The notes under the pieces: generated by a model | What the model was told of the DNA's origin: nothing | Database searches by the model: none | Seen by the model: the letters and a program-made list of their open reading frames with translations, nothing else | Position numbers and translations under genes: made by a program | In this document: positions 36,120 to 44,593 of the stretch, in pieces | Numbering within the stretch: position 1 is the stretch's first letter | Layout: every line of letters begins with the position of its first letter | NCBI RefSeq assembly: GCF_025149785.1 | Contig: NZ_CP102277.1 | Location: 62,001-126,000 of the forward strand | DNA length: 64,000 nt | From: Coprococcus comes ATCC 27758 | GTDB taxonomy: Bacteria > Bacillota > Clostridia > Lachnospirales > Lachnospiraceae | Reading direction: 5' to 3'

Positions 36120-38729
36120 ATGAAAGAAATTTATCAGTCATCGGTAAAAGAAGTGCTTGGACAGATGGGAAGCAGAGAAGAGGGACTTACGATAAAAGAA
36201 GTGGAAAAGTCCCGTGAAAAATGTGGATGGAATGAGCTCGCGGAGGGAAAGAAAAAAAGTGTGCTGCAGATTTTTATGGAGCAGTACAAGGATTTCCTGG
36301 TGATTATCCTGATTGCATCGGCGATTATTTCAGGAATTTTAGGAGACGCAGAAAGTGCGGCAGTTATTGTGATCGTCATTACAATGAATGCGATTTTGGG
36401 AACCGTGCAGACGGTAAAAGCAGAGCAGTCGCTTCAGAGCCTGAAAAAGCTTTCAGGACCGGAGGCGAAGGTTCTCAGGAATGGTACGGTGACACCGATT
36501 CCGGCAAGAGAACTGGTAGTTGGAGATGTGATCCTTCTGGAAGCCGGGGATTATGTTCCGGCAGACGGACGACTGATCGAGAACGCAAGTCTGAAGATCG
36601 ATGAAAGTGCACTGACCGGGGAGAGTCTTGCAGTTGAGAAGAGCCTGGATGAAATCGAAGAGGAAGTGCCGCTTGGTGACCGGAACAATATGTTATTTTC
36701 GGGAAGCTTTGTTACTTACGGACGTGGAAGAGCCGTTGTGACAAGTGTAGGTATGCAGACAGAAGTCGGAAAGATTGCCGGACTTTTGAAATCAACATCT
36801 GAAAAGCAGACTCCGCTTCAGGTGAATCTGGAAGAGTTCGGAAAGAAGCTTTCGGTTCTGATCCTGGTATTTTGCGGAATCTTATTTGGAATCAGTGTAT
36901 TTCGTGGAGAAAATATCGGAAGCGCGTTTATGTTTGCAGTAGCACTTGCGGTTGCAGCAATCCCGGAGGCATTAAGTTCAATTGTAACAATCGTCCTTTC
37001 TTTCGGAACGCAGAAGATGGCCAAGGAGCATGCAATCATTCGAAAACTGCAGGCGGTAGAAGGTCTTGGAAGTGTCTCCGTGATCTGTTCGGATAAAACC
37101 GGAACTCTCACGCAGAATAAGATGACTGTTGAAGATTATTATATAGAAGGCAGAAGAATCCGGGCAGATGAGATCGATATGGCAGATCCGGCACAGAGAT
37201 TTCTGCTTGATTGCAGCATTTTATGTAACGATTCTACCAATGAAAATGGAGTGGAAATCGGAGATCCGACAGAGACAGCGCTGATCAATCTGGGAAGCCG
37301 CTATGGAGTGGAAGCTGCAGAAGTAAGAGAAAGTTATCCAAGAGAAGATGAGATTCCATTTGACAGTGACCGGAAAATGATGTCGACGCTTCACCGGATA
37401 GACGGCGAAAACCGGATGATCGTCAAAGGTGCGGTTGACCGTCTCCTGGATCTGACAGACCAGATCTGGACAGAAAATGGAATAAGGGAGATTACAAAAG
37501 AAGATAAAGAAAAGATTCAGAGTCAGAATCAGGAATTTTCAATGGAAGGTCTTCGAGTGCTGGCATTTACTTTCCGGGAGATTCCGGAAGAACATCTGCT
37601 GACCGCAGAGGATGAGGACCATCTGGTATTTCTCGGAATGATCGCGATGATGGATCCGCCGAGGGAAGAGTCAAAAGCGGCAGTAGAAGAATGTATCAAA
37701 GCAGGCATCCGTCCGGTGATGATCACGGGAGACCATAAGATCACGGCAGCAGCGATCGCAAAACGGATCGGCATTTTAAAGGATTTATCCGAAGCCTGTG
37801 AGGGCGTGGAGATTGAAAATATGAGTGACGAGGAGTTGCGGGGATTTGTCCCGAAGATTTCTGTCTATGCAAGGGTTTCGCCGGAACATAAGATCCGGAT
37901 CGTCCGTGCATGGCAAGAGCGCGGAAATATTGTATCGATGACCGGTGACGGTGTCAACGATGCACCGGCTCTTAAGCAGGCAGATATAGGTGTTGCAATG
38001 GGAGTAACCGGAACAGAAGTTGCCAAAGATGCAGCGGCGATGGTACTTACAGACGATAATTTTGCCACAATTGTAAAAGCAGTGGAAAACGGACGAAACT
38101 TATACCGTAATATCAAGTATGCGATCCAGTTTCTGTTATCGGGAAACTTCGGTGCAATTCTCGCTGTTTTATATGCATCGATCGCAGGACTTCCGGTTCC
38201 GTTTGCACCGGTTCATCTGCTTTTTATCAACCTGCTGACTGATAGTCTCCCGGCAATTGCACTGGGAGTAGAACCGCATACCAGTGATGTGATGAATGAG
38301 AAGCCAAGACCGGCAGACGAGTCGATCCTGACAAAAGATTTCCTGTCAAAGATTGGTCTGGAAGGACTGGTGATCGGTGTAATGACGATGATCAGTTTTC
38401 TGACAGGATATCATCAGGACGGTGCACTTCTTGGAAGTACTTATGCATTTGGAACGCTCTGTCTTGCACGGCTGTTTCACGGATATAACTGTAAATCAGA
38501 TCATCCGGTGATTTTTACCAAACGGTTTTTCAATAATAAATGGATGCAGGGCGCATTTGCACTGGGCGCAATTCTGATCACGGCTGTACTTACAATTCCG
38601 GGGCTGCATCAGGTGTTCAAAGTAGAAACATTGAACTTTGAACAGCTTGGGACTGTCTACCTGTATGCATTTGCCTGTTTTCCAATCATACAGCTTCTGA
38701 AGTGGGTACGTGGAAAATTATCTGAGTAA
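36120..38729 (+). CDS. P-type cation ATPase, probable Ca2+/Mn2+ exporter
   Basis: 869 aa P2A-type ATPase of the plasma membrane. Seen: TGES actuator motif, phosphorylated D325 in CSDKTGTLT, hinge MTGDGVNDAPAL, the membrane motif AIPEALSS and NLLTDSLPA. The M4 motif is PEAL where many calcium pumps have PEGL. Together with the manganese-type riboswitch upstream, Mn2+ export is the favoured role, but Ca2+ cannot be excluded. The ATG at 36120 follows AGGAGGCGGAAAGG; a TTG at 36069 would add 17 residues and is less likely. Confidence 0.88.
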   Translation: MKEIYQSSVKEVLGQMGSREEGLTIKEVEKSREKCGWNELAEGKKKSVLQIFMEQYKDFLVIILIASAIISGILGDAESAAVIVIVITMNAILGTVQTVKAEQSLQSLKKLSGPEAKVLRNGTVTPIPARELVVGDVILLEAGDYVPADGRLIENASLKIDESALTGESLAVEKSLDEIEEEVPLGDRNNMLFSGSFVTYGRGRAVVTSVGMQTEVGKIAGLLKSTSEKQTPLQVNLEEFGKKLSVLILVFCGILFGISVFRGENIGSAFMFAVALAVAAIPEALSSIVTIVLSFGTQKMAKEHAIIRKLQAVEGLGSVSVICSDKTGTLTQNKMTVEDYYIEGRRIRADEIDMADPAQRFLLDCSILCNDSTNENGVEIGDPTETALINLGSRYGVEAAEVRESYPREDEIPFDSDRKMMSTLHRIDGENRMIVKGAVDRLLDLTDQIWTENGIREITKEDKEKIQSQNQEFSMEGLRVLAFTFREIPEEHLLTAEDEDHLVFLGMIAMMDPPREESKAAVEECIKAGIRPVMITGDHKITAAAIAKRIGILKDLSEACEGVEIENMSDEELRGFVPKISVYARVSPEHKIRIVRAWQERGNIVSMTGDGVNDAPALKQADIGVAMGVTGTEVAKDAAAMVLTDDNFATIVKAVENGRNLYRNIKYAIQFLLSGNFGAILAVLYASIAGLPVPFAPVHLLFINLLTDSLPAIALGVEPHTSDVMNEKPRPADESILTKDFLSKIGLEGLVIGVMTMISFLTGYHQDGALLGSTYAFGTLCLARLFHGYNCKSDHPVIFTKRFFNNKWMQGAFALGAILITAVLTIPGLHQVFKVETLNFEQLGTVYLYAFACFPIIQLLKWVRGKLSE

Positions 38730-38800
38730 CAATATGGGAAAATGCTTACTGGTTGTAAGGGGATTAACCATAAATATATTGTAGTAGAATGGAGAAAATA

Positions 38801-40039
38801 GTGGATTTTAGTAAATTATCTATAAAAAAAATCCGGGAATTGATCGTATTTACAGCGCTGATCGTAGTTGCATTGTGGAAATTTGATGTGGTTCTTGGCG
38901 TGATCAAGGCGGTATGGGGGATTATTTTTCCCTTCGCTCTTGGCGGTGCGATCGCGTTTGTGATCAATGTTCCGATGAGCTTTCTGGAGAAAAAATTATT
39001 TGGAAAGGCAAAAGAGAAAGGAAGTAAGGCGGCAGGAAAGCTTGCAAGACCGATCAGTCTTCTTCTTACGATCGTACTGGTAGTGGGGGTGATTGTGCTT
39101 GTTATGTTCGGTCTGATTCCGCAGCTTACGGCAACAATTGGAAGTCTGATGAACAGTATTGCAGATTTTATTCCGCAGATGCAGAGCTGGGTACGGGAAT
39201 TTACGCACAATAACCGGGAAATCATGGATCTTGTGAACCAGGTGGAGTTCAATCCGAATAAGGCAATCCAGTGGGGGATGAGTATTCTCGGAAATGGTGC
39301 GGGAAATTTTATGAATACAACGATGACAGCAGTTGGATCCATCGTCAGTGGAGTTACTACATTTTTTATTGCCTTTTCCTTTGCCTGCTATATTCTTTTC
39401 CAGAAAGAAAAACTGCATGTGCAGGTGAGAAAAGTGTTTTTCGCGTTTATTCCAAAACGAAAAGCAGAAGTGATTCTTGAAGTCTGTTCCCTGACCTACC
39501 GTACCTTCGCAAACTTCCTTACCGGACAGTGCCTGGAAGCAGTCATCCTCGGAAGTATGTTTGTAATTACATTAAGTATACTGAAAATGCCGTATGCACT
39601 GCTGATTGGAATCATCATATCCTTCACAGCCCTGATCCCAATCTTTGGAGCCTTCATCGGCTGCGTACTTGGCGGCCTCCTGATCTTCATGGTGAGCCCG
39701 AAACAGGCAATCCTTTTCATCCTTGTATTTCTGATCCTCCAGCAGATCGAAGGTAACCTGATCTACCCACACGTAGTCGGCAACTCCGTAGGGCTTCCCT
39801 CCATCTGGGTCCTCGCTGCAGTCACCATCGGCGGTAACCTTCTGGGAATCGTAGGAATGCTCATCTTCATCCCATTAGTGTCCGTACTCTATACCCTCTT
39901 CCGGGAATATGTGTATTTGCGTTTGAAAAAACAACATATTAAGAGAGTGACAAAAACAGAGGTAGAAGAATATACTGTAGAAGAAATTAATCGAATGAAA
40001 GAGTTATACAAAAAAGAACATCCTGAGAAAAATAATTGA
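38801..40039 (+). CDS. AI-2E family transporter (PerM/YtvI-like)
   Basis: 412 aa membrane protein with about eight membrane segments and the family motif region (LGSMFVITLSIL, IPIFGAFIGCVLGG, QQIEGNLIYPHVVG). Members transport autoinducer-2, or act as ion or pore transporters; the substrate here is unknown. The start GTG 38801 has GGAG seven bases ahead, better than an ATG at 38789 with no site. In the last third (39600-39905) codons are unusually C-rich. Confidence 0.85.
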   Translation: MDFSKLSIKKIRELIVFTALIVVALWKFDVVLGVIKAVWGIIFPFALGGAIAFVINVPMSFLEKKLFGKAKEKGSKAAGKLARPISLLLTIVLVVGVIVLVMFGLIPQLTATIGSLMNSIADFIPQMQSWVREFTHNNREIMDLVNQVEFNPNKAIQWGMSILGNGAGNFMNTTMTAVGSIVSGVTTFFIAFSFACYILFQKEKLHVQVRKVFFAFIPKRKAEVILEVCSLTYRTFANFLTGQCLEAVILGSMFVITLSILKMPYALLIGIIISFTALIPIFGAFIGCVLGGLLIFMVSPKQAILFILVFLILQQIEGNLIYPHVVGNSVGLPSIWVLAAVTIGGNLLGIVGMLIFIPLVSVLYTLFREYVYLRLKKQHIKRVTKTEVEEYTVEEINRMKELYKKEHPEKNN

Positions 40040-40084
40040 ATAAAGAAATGGTTTTCTACATATAAATGTATCGAAAACCGCAGC

Positions 40085-40130
40085 AAAAGCCTGCAACTTT
40101 GAGATGCAATCTCAAAGAGCAGGCTTTTCT
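40085..40130. terminator. Two-way terminator after the AI-2E transporter gene
   Basis: Ten-base stem AAAAGCCTGC / GCAGGCTTTT (40085-40094 and 40119-40128) with an inner CTTTGAGA / TCTCAAAG stem. The T-run is on the plus strand. Confidence 0.85.
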
Positions 40131-40177
40131 ACTCCCCATTTATAGTTTGGCGGAAAAGTATGACTTGTAGAATGTCA

Positions 40178-40338
40178 GCCGGGTGGAAAATAAATTGTGT
40201 TCAAATTCAATTTTTTGTGCAATGGAGACGAAACTCAGGAATCGTGGAAGCCATTGCTGAACACGATTCCCGCCCTAAGAGGTTCGTCGGAATGGTTTGC
40301 ACAACTTGAATTTGAACACAATTTATTTTCCACCCGGC
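40178..40338. repeat. 161-base near-perfect palindrome
   Basis: Perfect 33-base arms at 40178-40210 and 40306-40338 (outer end GCCGGGTGGAAAATAAATTG). Inside, TGTGCAA pairs with TTGCACA, GACGAA with TTCGTC and GAATCGTG with CACGATTC, leaving a loop of about 15 bases. It lies between the AI-2E transporter and spmA genes, ending 43 bases before the spmA start. No convincing gene is inside. Possibly a MITE-like element or a large RNA hairpin in the spmA leader. No target duplication was identified. Confidence 0.9.
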
Positions 40339-40381
40339 GTCCCCTCTCCAACACTCTTCCCCATCCAAGAAAGGAGAAAAA

Positions 40382-40993
40382 ATGCTCAACTACCTGTGGT
40401 CGGGAATGATTCTTATTGGCATCCTTTTTGCCGCTTTCTCCGGAAAAATGTCGGATATCACAATCGCCGCCTTAGATTCCTCTAAAGAAGCTGTCACACT
40501 CTGTATTACCATGATGGGCGTCATGTCCTTCTGGACCGGACTCATGGAAATCGCAGAAAAATCCGGCATTCTGAAAACGGCAGCTGACTGTCTTTCCCCT
40601 CTGATCCATTTCCTCTTTCCAGAACTTCCAAAAGATCATCCGGCAGAAAAACCAATCGCGGCAAACATCATTGCAAATATCCTCGGACTTGGCTGGGCGG
40701 CAACTCCGGCAGGCCTTGAAGCAATGGAAGAGCTTCAGAAGCTGGAAGAAGACCGCCGCCTTGGAAAAGCAGCAGGACCGGTAAGAAAAAGAGGCGTTGC
40801 AAGCAATGAGATGTGTACCTTCCTGATCGTAAATATTTCTTCACTGCAGCTGATCCCGGTGGCGGTGATCGCCTACCGGAGCCAGTACGGAAGCGTGAAT
40901 CCGACAGCGGTTGTTGGACCTGGGATTGTGGCAACGGCGGTCAGTACCGGAGCGGCGATTTTGTTTTGCAGGATAATGGACCGGAAAAGCTAG
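40382..40993 (+). CDS. spmA: Spore maturation protein A
   Basis: 203 aa integral membrane protein of the nucleoside-recognition (gate) family, needed with SpmB for normal spore core dehydration. Seen: VMSFWTGLMEIAEKSG, FPELPKDHPA, NIIANILGLGWAATP and FLIVNISSLQLIPVAVIAYR, close to Bacillus SpmA. The ATG follows AAAGGAGAAAAA. Its usual partner spmB is not adjacent but at 49989. The palindrome lies directly upstream. Confidence 0.9.
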   Translation: MLNYLWSGMILIGILFAAFSGKMSDITIAALDSSKEAVTLCITMMGVMSFWTGLMEIAEKSGILKTAADCLSPLIHFLFPELPKDHPAEKPIAANIIANILGLGWAATPAGLEAMEELQKLEEDRRLGKAAGPVRKRGVASNEMCTFLIVNISSLQLIPVAVIAYRSQYGSVNPTAVVGPGIVATAVSTGAAILFCRIMDRKS

Positions 40994-41020
40994 AATTTCT
41001 GTAGCTTTTTGTAACATACC

Positions 41021-41049
41021 TTGACTAAAGTACAAAAAAACGCTATAAT
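41021..41049 (+). promoter_or_regulatory. Promoter of the TrpXYZ-like importer
   Basis: TTGACT at 41021-41026 and TATAAT at 41044-41049, spaced 17 bases. The 15-base repeats begin 18 bases after the -10 element. Confidence 0.85.
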
Positions 41050-41066
41050 CAATATCACGGCAAAGC

Positions 41067-41111
41067 TTTAAACCATTGAAGTTTAAACCGCTAAAGTTTA
41101 AAGCCGTAAAG
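41067..41111 (+). repeat. Three tandem 15-base repeats in the importer leader
   Basis: Units TTTAAACCATTGAAG, TTTAAACCGCTAAAG and TTTAAAGCCGTAAAG follow one another without gap. Each starts with the palindrome TTTAAA. Placed between the start of transcription and the substrate-binding protein gene, they could be operators or a leader RNA element; this is an inference. Confidence 0.85.
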
Positions 41112-41162
41112 CCAAAACGGAAAAAGTTTGTTCGAAAAGAACATAGATGGAGGTATGTTATT

Positions 41163-42158
41163 ATGAAAGCAAGAAAAATTTTAGCAGTATCACTTACTGC
41201 AGCAATGACACTGGCACTGGCTGCCTGTGGCGGAAGTTCATCAGACAAAGAATCTTCTTCAAAGGATTCATCAGACAAGGTATATAAGATCGGTATCTGC
41301 CAGCAGCTTGAGCATGCAGCTCTTGACGAGGCAACCAAAGGATTTGAAGAAGCCTGTGAAGAAAAATTCGGAAAAGACAAAGTGAAGTTCGATCTTCAGA
41401 ACGGACAGGGCGAACAGGCAAACTGCGCAACCATCGTAAACAATTTTGTGGCAGATAATGATGACTTGATCCTTGCAAATGCAACAACTGCTCTTCAGTG
41501 TGCAGCAGCTGCAACAAGCACGATCCCGATTCTTGGAACATCTGTTACAGATTATGCAACTGCTCTTGATATTTCTGACTGGACAGGATCAACAGGTATG
41601 AACATTTCAGGAACCTGTGACCTTGCACCGATCGATGAACAGGAAGCAATGCTTAAAGAACTCCTTCCGGATGCAAAAACAGTAGGAATCCTCTACTGTT
41701 CAGCAGAACCGAACTCAGCATATCAGGCGAAGAAGTTCGAAGAAGCACTCGACAAAGATGGAATCAAATATAAAGAATACACAGCAGCAGACTCTAATGA
41801 AATCCAGTCTGTAGTAACAAGCGCAGTAGATGAGTGCGACGCACTTTACATCCCAACCGATAATACAATGGCATCTAATACAGAGATTATCAACAATATC
41901 TGTCTTCCGGCAAAAGTACCGGTAATCGCAGGTGAACAGGGAATCTGTGAAGGCTGTGGTATTGCAACTCTTTCTATCAGCTACTATGACATCGGATACA
42001 GAGCAGGTGAAATGGCTTACGAAATCCTCGTAAATGGAAAAGATATCTCAACCATGGATATTGAAAGTGCACCGAATGTTACAAAGATGTATAACAAAAC
42101 AATTTGTGACGAACTCGGAATCACTGTTCCGGACGATTACGAAGCAATTGAGGAATAA
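41163..42158 (+). CDS. TrpX-like substrate-binding lipoprotein
   Basis: 331 aa ABC importer binding protein (COG2984 type). Lipoprotein signal with lipobox LAAC and the lipidated Cys at about residue 21, then a Ser/Lys/Asp linker, then two lobes (KIGICQQLEHAALDEATKGF, GILYCSAEPNS, YIPTDNTMASN, AGEQGICEGCG). The family includes the tryptophan/tyrosine-type binding protein TrpX; the substrate is not decided by sequence. The ATG at 41163 follows GGAGGTATGTTATT. Confidence 0.88.
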   Translation: MKARKILAVSLTAAMTLALAACGGSSSDKESSSKDSSDKVYKIGICQQLEHAALDEATKGFEEACEEKFGKDKVKFDLQNGQGEQANCATIVNNFVADNDDLILANATTALQCAAAATSTIPILGTSVTDYATALDISDWTGSTGMNISGTCDLAPIDEQEAMLKELLPDAKTVGILYCSAEPNSAYQAKKFEEALDKDGIKYKEYTAADSNEIQSVVTSAVDECDALYIPTDNTMASNTEIINNICLPAKVPVIAGEQGICEGCGIATLSISYYDIGYRAGEMAYEILVNGKDISTMDIESAPNVTKMYNKTICDELGITVPDDYEAIEE

Positions 42159-42182
42159 TCAGTATAGAAAGAGGCAAGAACA

Positions 42183-43118
42183 ATGTATTTAGCAGCTTTA
42201 GATCCGATGTCTCTTGTGCGTGCACTTCCGGGAAATGTAGCGCAGGGGATCATCTGGGGAATTATGGCGCTTGGCGTTTATATCACCTTCCGCATTCTGG
42301 ATTTTGCGGATCTGACGGTTGATGGATCACTGGCGACAGGCGGAGCGGTCGCTGTTATGCTGATCCGCGGCGGTATGAATCCGGCACTGGCACTTCTTTT
42401 CGCATTTCTGGCAGGTATGGCAGCCGGATTTGTGACAGGTATTTTACATACGTTTTTTGGAATTCCGGGCATTCTGGCCAGTATTCTGACGCAGATCGGA
42501 CTTTACTCGGTGAATCTCGGAATCATGGGAAAATCCAATCAGGCAGTCAATGTTATGCAGTATAAATTGGTTGCATCGCTTCGTTATGTGACCGGCGAAG
42601 GAAGTGAATTGTTTTTTGTAAAGCTGATCGTGGCAGCACTTATCCTGATCGCAATTATTTACTGGTTCTTTGGAACTGAGCTTGGTGCATCGATCCGTGC
42701 AACCGGATGTAACCCGCAGATGGCAAGTGCACAGGGAATCAATACAGGCTTTACAAAGGTTCTGGCGCTTATGATCTCCAACGGACTTGTGGGACTTTCC
42801 GGTGGGATTTACGCACAGTACCAGGGAGCAGCCGATGTTAATATGGGACGAGGTGCCATTGTAATCGGACTTGCAGCCGTTATCATCAGCGAAGTTATTT
42901 TTGCAAAATTCTGTGCAGGCAGAAAAGCAGCCTTTGCATTTACACTGGGAGCAATCTTTATCGGAGCGATTATTTACTATATTGTAATCGCACTGGTATT
43001 GTGGCTGAAGATGCCTTCTGATTATATGAAACTGTTCTCAGCGGTAGTGGTTGCATGCTTCCTTGCAGTTCCGTACATGAAGGGTAAATATTTTACAAAG
43101 AAACGGAGGACTGCATAA
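42183..43118 (+). CDS. TrpY-like ABC importer permease
   Basis: 311 aa inner-membrane permease with eight or nine segments, of the branched-chain amino acid/LivH-like permease family (VDGSLATGGA, GIPGILASILTQIGLYSVNLGIMG, GLSGGIYAQYQG). It works with the binding protein and ATPase genes on either side. The start is 24 bases after the binding-protein stop, and its stop overlaps the ATPase start by one base. Confidence 0.9.
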   Translation: MYLAALDPMSLVRALPGNVAQGIIWGIMALGVYITFRILDFADLTVDGSLATGGAVAVMLIRGGMNPALALLFAFLAGMAAGFVTGILHTFFGIPGILASILTQIGLYSVNLGIMGKSNQAVNVMQYKLVASLRYVTGEGSELFFVKLIVAALILIAIIYWFFGTELGASIRATGCNPQMASAQGINTGFTKVLALMISNGLVGLSGGIYAQYQGAADVNMGRGAIVIGLAAVIISEVIFAKFCAGRKAAFAFTLGAIFIGAIIYYIVIALVLWLKMPSDYMKLFSAVVVACFLAVPYMKGKYFTKKRRTA

Positions 43119-43921
43119 TGGGATATATGTTGGAAATCCAGAATATTCATAAAACCTTTAATCCGGGAACGATCAACGAAAAGGTCGCACTTAACGGAGT
43201 GAATCTGAACCTCAATCCGGGTGATTTCGTGACTATCATCGGTGGAAATGGTGCAGGAAAATCCACCACACTGAATGCGATCGCAGGAGTGTGGTCTGTA
43301 GACGAAGGAAAGATCATCATTGACGGAGTGGATATTACAAAGCTTTCAGAGCATAAAAGAGCACTTTATCTGGGAAGAGTTTTCCAGGATCCGATGACTG
43401 GAACTGCGGCAACCATGTCGATTGAAGAAAATATGGCGATCGCAGCCAGACGTGGCGAGCGCAGAGGTCTTGGATGGGGCATTACGAAAAAAGAGCGGGA
43501 GCGCTATAAAGAAGCCCTGAAAGAACTTGATCTTGGACTGGAAGACCGTCTGAGCAGTAAAGTCGGACTTCTTTCTGGTGGACAGCGACAGGCGATCACT
43601 CTTTTGATGGCGTCTCTTAAAAAGCCAAAGCTTTTACTTCTGGACGAGCATACTGCAGCACTTGACCCGAAAACTGCAGCGAAGGTACTTGCCATCTCCG
43701 ATAAGATCATTCAGGAGCATCAGCTTACTGCAATGATGGTAACACATAATATGAAAGATGCCATCGCGCACGGCAATCGCCTGATCATGATGCATGAAGG
43801 AAAAATTATCTACGATGTATCAGGAGAAGAGAAAAAGAATCTGAAGGTTGCAGATCTGCTGGCGAAGTTTGAAGAAGTCAGCGGCGGCGAGTTTGCGAAT
43901 GACCGGATGATGTTGTCGTAA
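43118..43921 (+). CDS. TrpZ-like ABC importer ATPase
   Basis: 267 aa ATPase. Walker A GGNGAGKST, signature LSGGQRQAITL, Walker B LLLLDEHTAALD and switch His in MVTHNM. The usual Pro after DE is His here (DEHTAALD), a feature shared by this subfamily. Third gene of the importer operon. A terminator follows. Confidence 0.9.
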   Translation: MGYMLEIQNIHKTFNPGTINEKVALNGVNLNLNPGDFVTIIGGNGAGKSTTLNAIAGVWSVDEGKIIIDGVDITKLSEHKRALYLGRVFQDPMTGTAATMSIEENMAIAARRGERRGLGWGITKKERERYKEALKELDLGLEDRLSSKVGLLSGGQRQAITLLMASLKKPKLLLLDEHTAALDPKTAAKVLAISDKIIQEHQLTAMMVTHNMKDAIAHGNRLIMMHEGKIIYDVSGEEKKNLKVADLLAKFEEVSGGEFANDRMMLS

Positions 43922-43958
43922 AGAATATTTTGAAAATAAAATAATAGTAGAAAACAGG

Positions 43959-43996
43959 AACGAGGTTTTACGATTGATGTAGAGCCTCGTTTTTTT
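43959..43996 (+). terminator. Terminator of the importer operon
   Basis: Stem AACGAGG / CCTCGTT at 43959-43965 and 43985-43991, followed by TTTTT. Confidence 0.8.
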
Positions 43997-44198
43997 GCAC
44001 GTCTTGTTTAAATGTACTATTAAAAAACAGAGCAGATTCTAAAATACTATAAAATCATAGAGAATACCTATTAGCAATACAGGATAGAAATTATCAATGA
44101 ATCTCTTGAAAAATCCGGAATGGAAGAGAAAGAGGCAGAAGAAAGCCAAAGGACATTCCGTTGCATGCCATAGGGCGAAAGAAATCTTGTAAAGAAAA
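43997..44198. other. Intergenic region with a possible gene remnant
   Basis: About 200 bases before the toxin locus. A stretch around 44086-44172 reads EIINESLEKSGMEEKEAEES in one frame, like the end of a protein, but has no start and no recognisable family. A 31-codon basic frame at 44097-44192 in another register has no ribosome binding site. Nothing else is seen. Confidence 0.3.
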
Positions 44199-44230
44199 TT
44201 GACATAAAAGTGTAAAGATGCTAGTATAAT
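44199..44230 (+). promoter_or_regulatory. Promoter of the antitoxin RNA
   Basis: TTGACA at 44199-44204 and TATAAT at 44225-44230. The spacing of 20 bases is long; a second -10 choice, TAGTAT at 44222-44227, gives 17 bases. Confidence 0.65.
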
Positions 44231-44237
44231 AAATAGA

Positions 44238-44327
44238 AAAGGTGCTACCGATGACGGTTCGCCTGATATTATTTGGTTATTAAAAATAACCGCTCATGTT
44301 TTCTCAGGACGATGGGCGGTTATTTTT
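44238..44327 (+). ncRNA. Antisense RNA antitoxin of the type I locus
   Basis: Short RNA of about 90 bases ending in a strong hairpin (44282-44293 with 44316-44327) and a T-run. Its 3' end overlaps the end of the toxin gene on the other strand, so it can pair with the toxin mRNA tail, as in the TxpA/RatA type. The first part (44241-44263) also resembles, in inverted copy, the leader of the toxin mRNA (44498-44532). Confidence 0.7.
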
Positions 44328-44421
44328 GCGTCTTGGAATCATGCTTTCCACGCACATACCCAAGACTGTAAAAAGTCGCACACAGTGAAATCACTGCAAT
44401 AAGGTCAGTAATGGTCAGCAT
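44320..44421 (-). CDS. Holin-like type I toxin peptide
   Basis: 33 aa hydrophobic peptide: a short start (MLTITDLIAVIS), one membrane helix continuing through LCATFYSLGYVRG and a polar basic tail (KHDSKTQK). It matches the 'putative holin-like toxin' peptides of Firmicutes type I toxin-antitoxin loci, which depolarise the membrane. The ATG at 44421 follows AAAGGAGAACTAGCTT. A leader of about 100 bases carries stems that may control translation. The stop lies within the antitoxin terminator. Confidence 0.8.
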   Translation of the reverse strand: MLTITDLIAVISLCATFYSLGYVRGKHDSKTQK

Positions 44422-44593
44422 AAGCTAGTTCTCCTTTCCAAGATTTCTCAATTAAGAGATGATCTATGTAATCGGAGCTATGAACCCTCCGCACAAAGCG
44501 AACCGCCATTCACGTCAGTGTGAAATAGCACCTTGAACTTATGGTAACAAACATAAAGAAGAAAATCAATATAAAATAAAATGACAGAATTGT

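Noticed and set aside
40197-40409. Short open frames in the palindrome
   Set aside because: They are mirror readings of the inverted repeat and have no ribosome binding site or known family.
44097-44192. 31-codon basic peptide
   Set aside because: No ribosome binding site, and another frame looks more like a relic.
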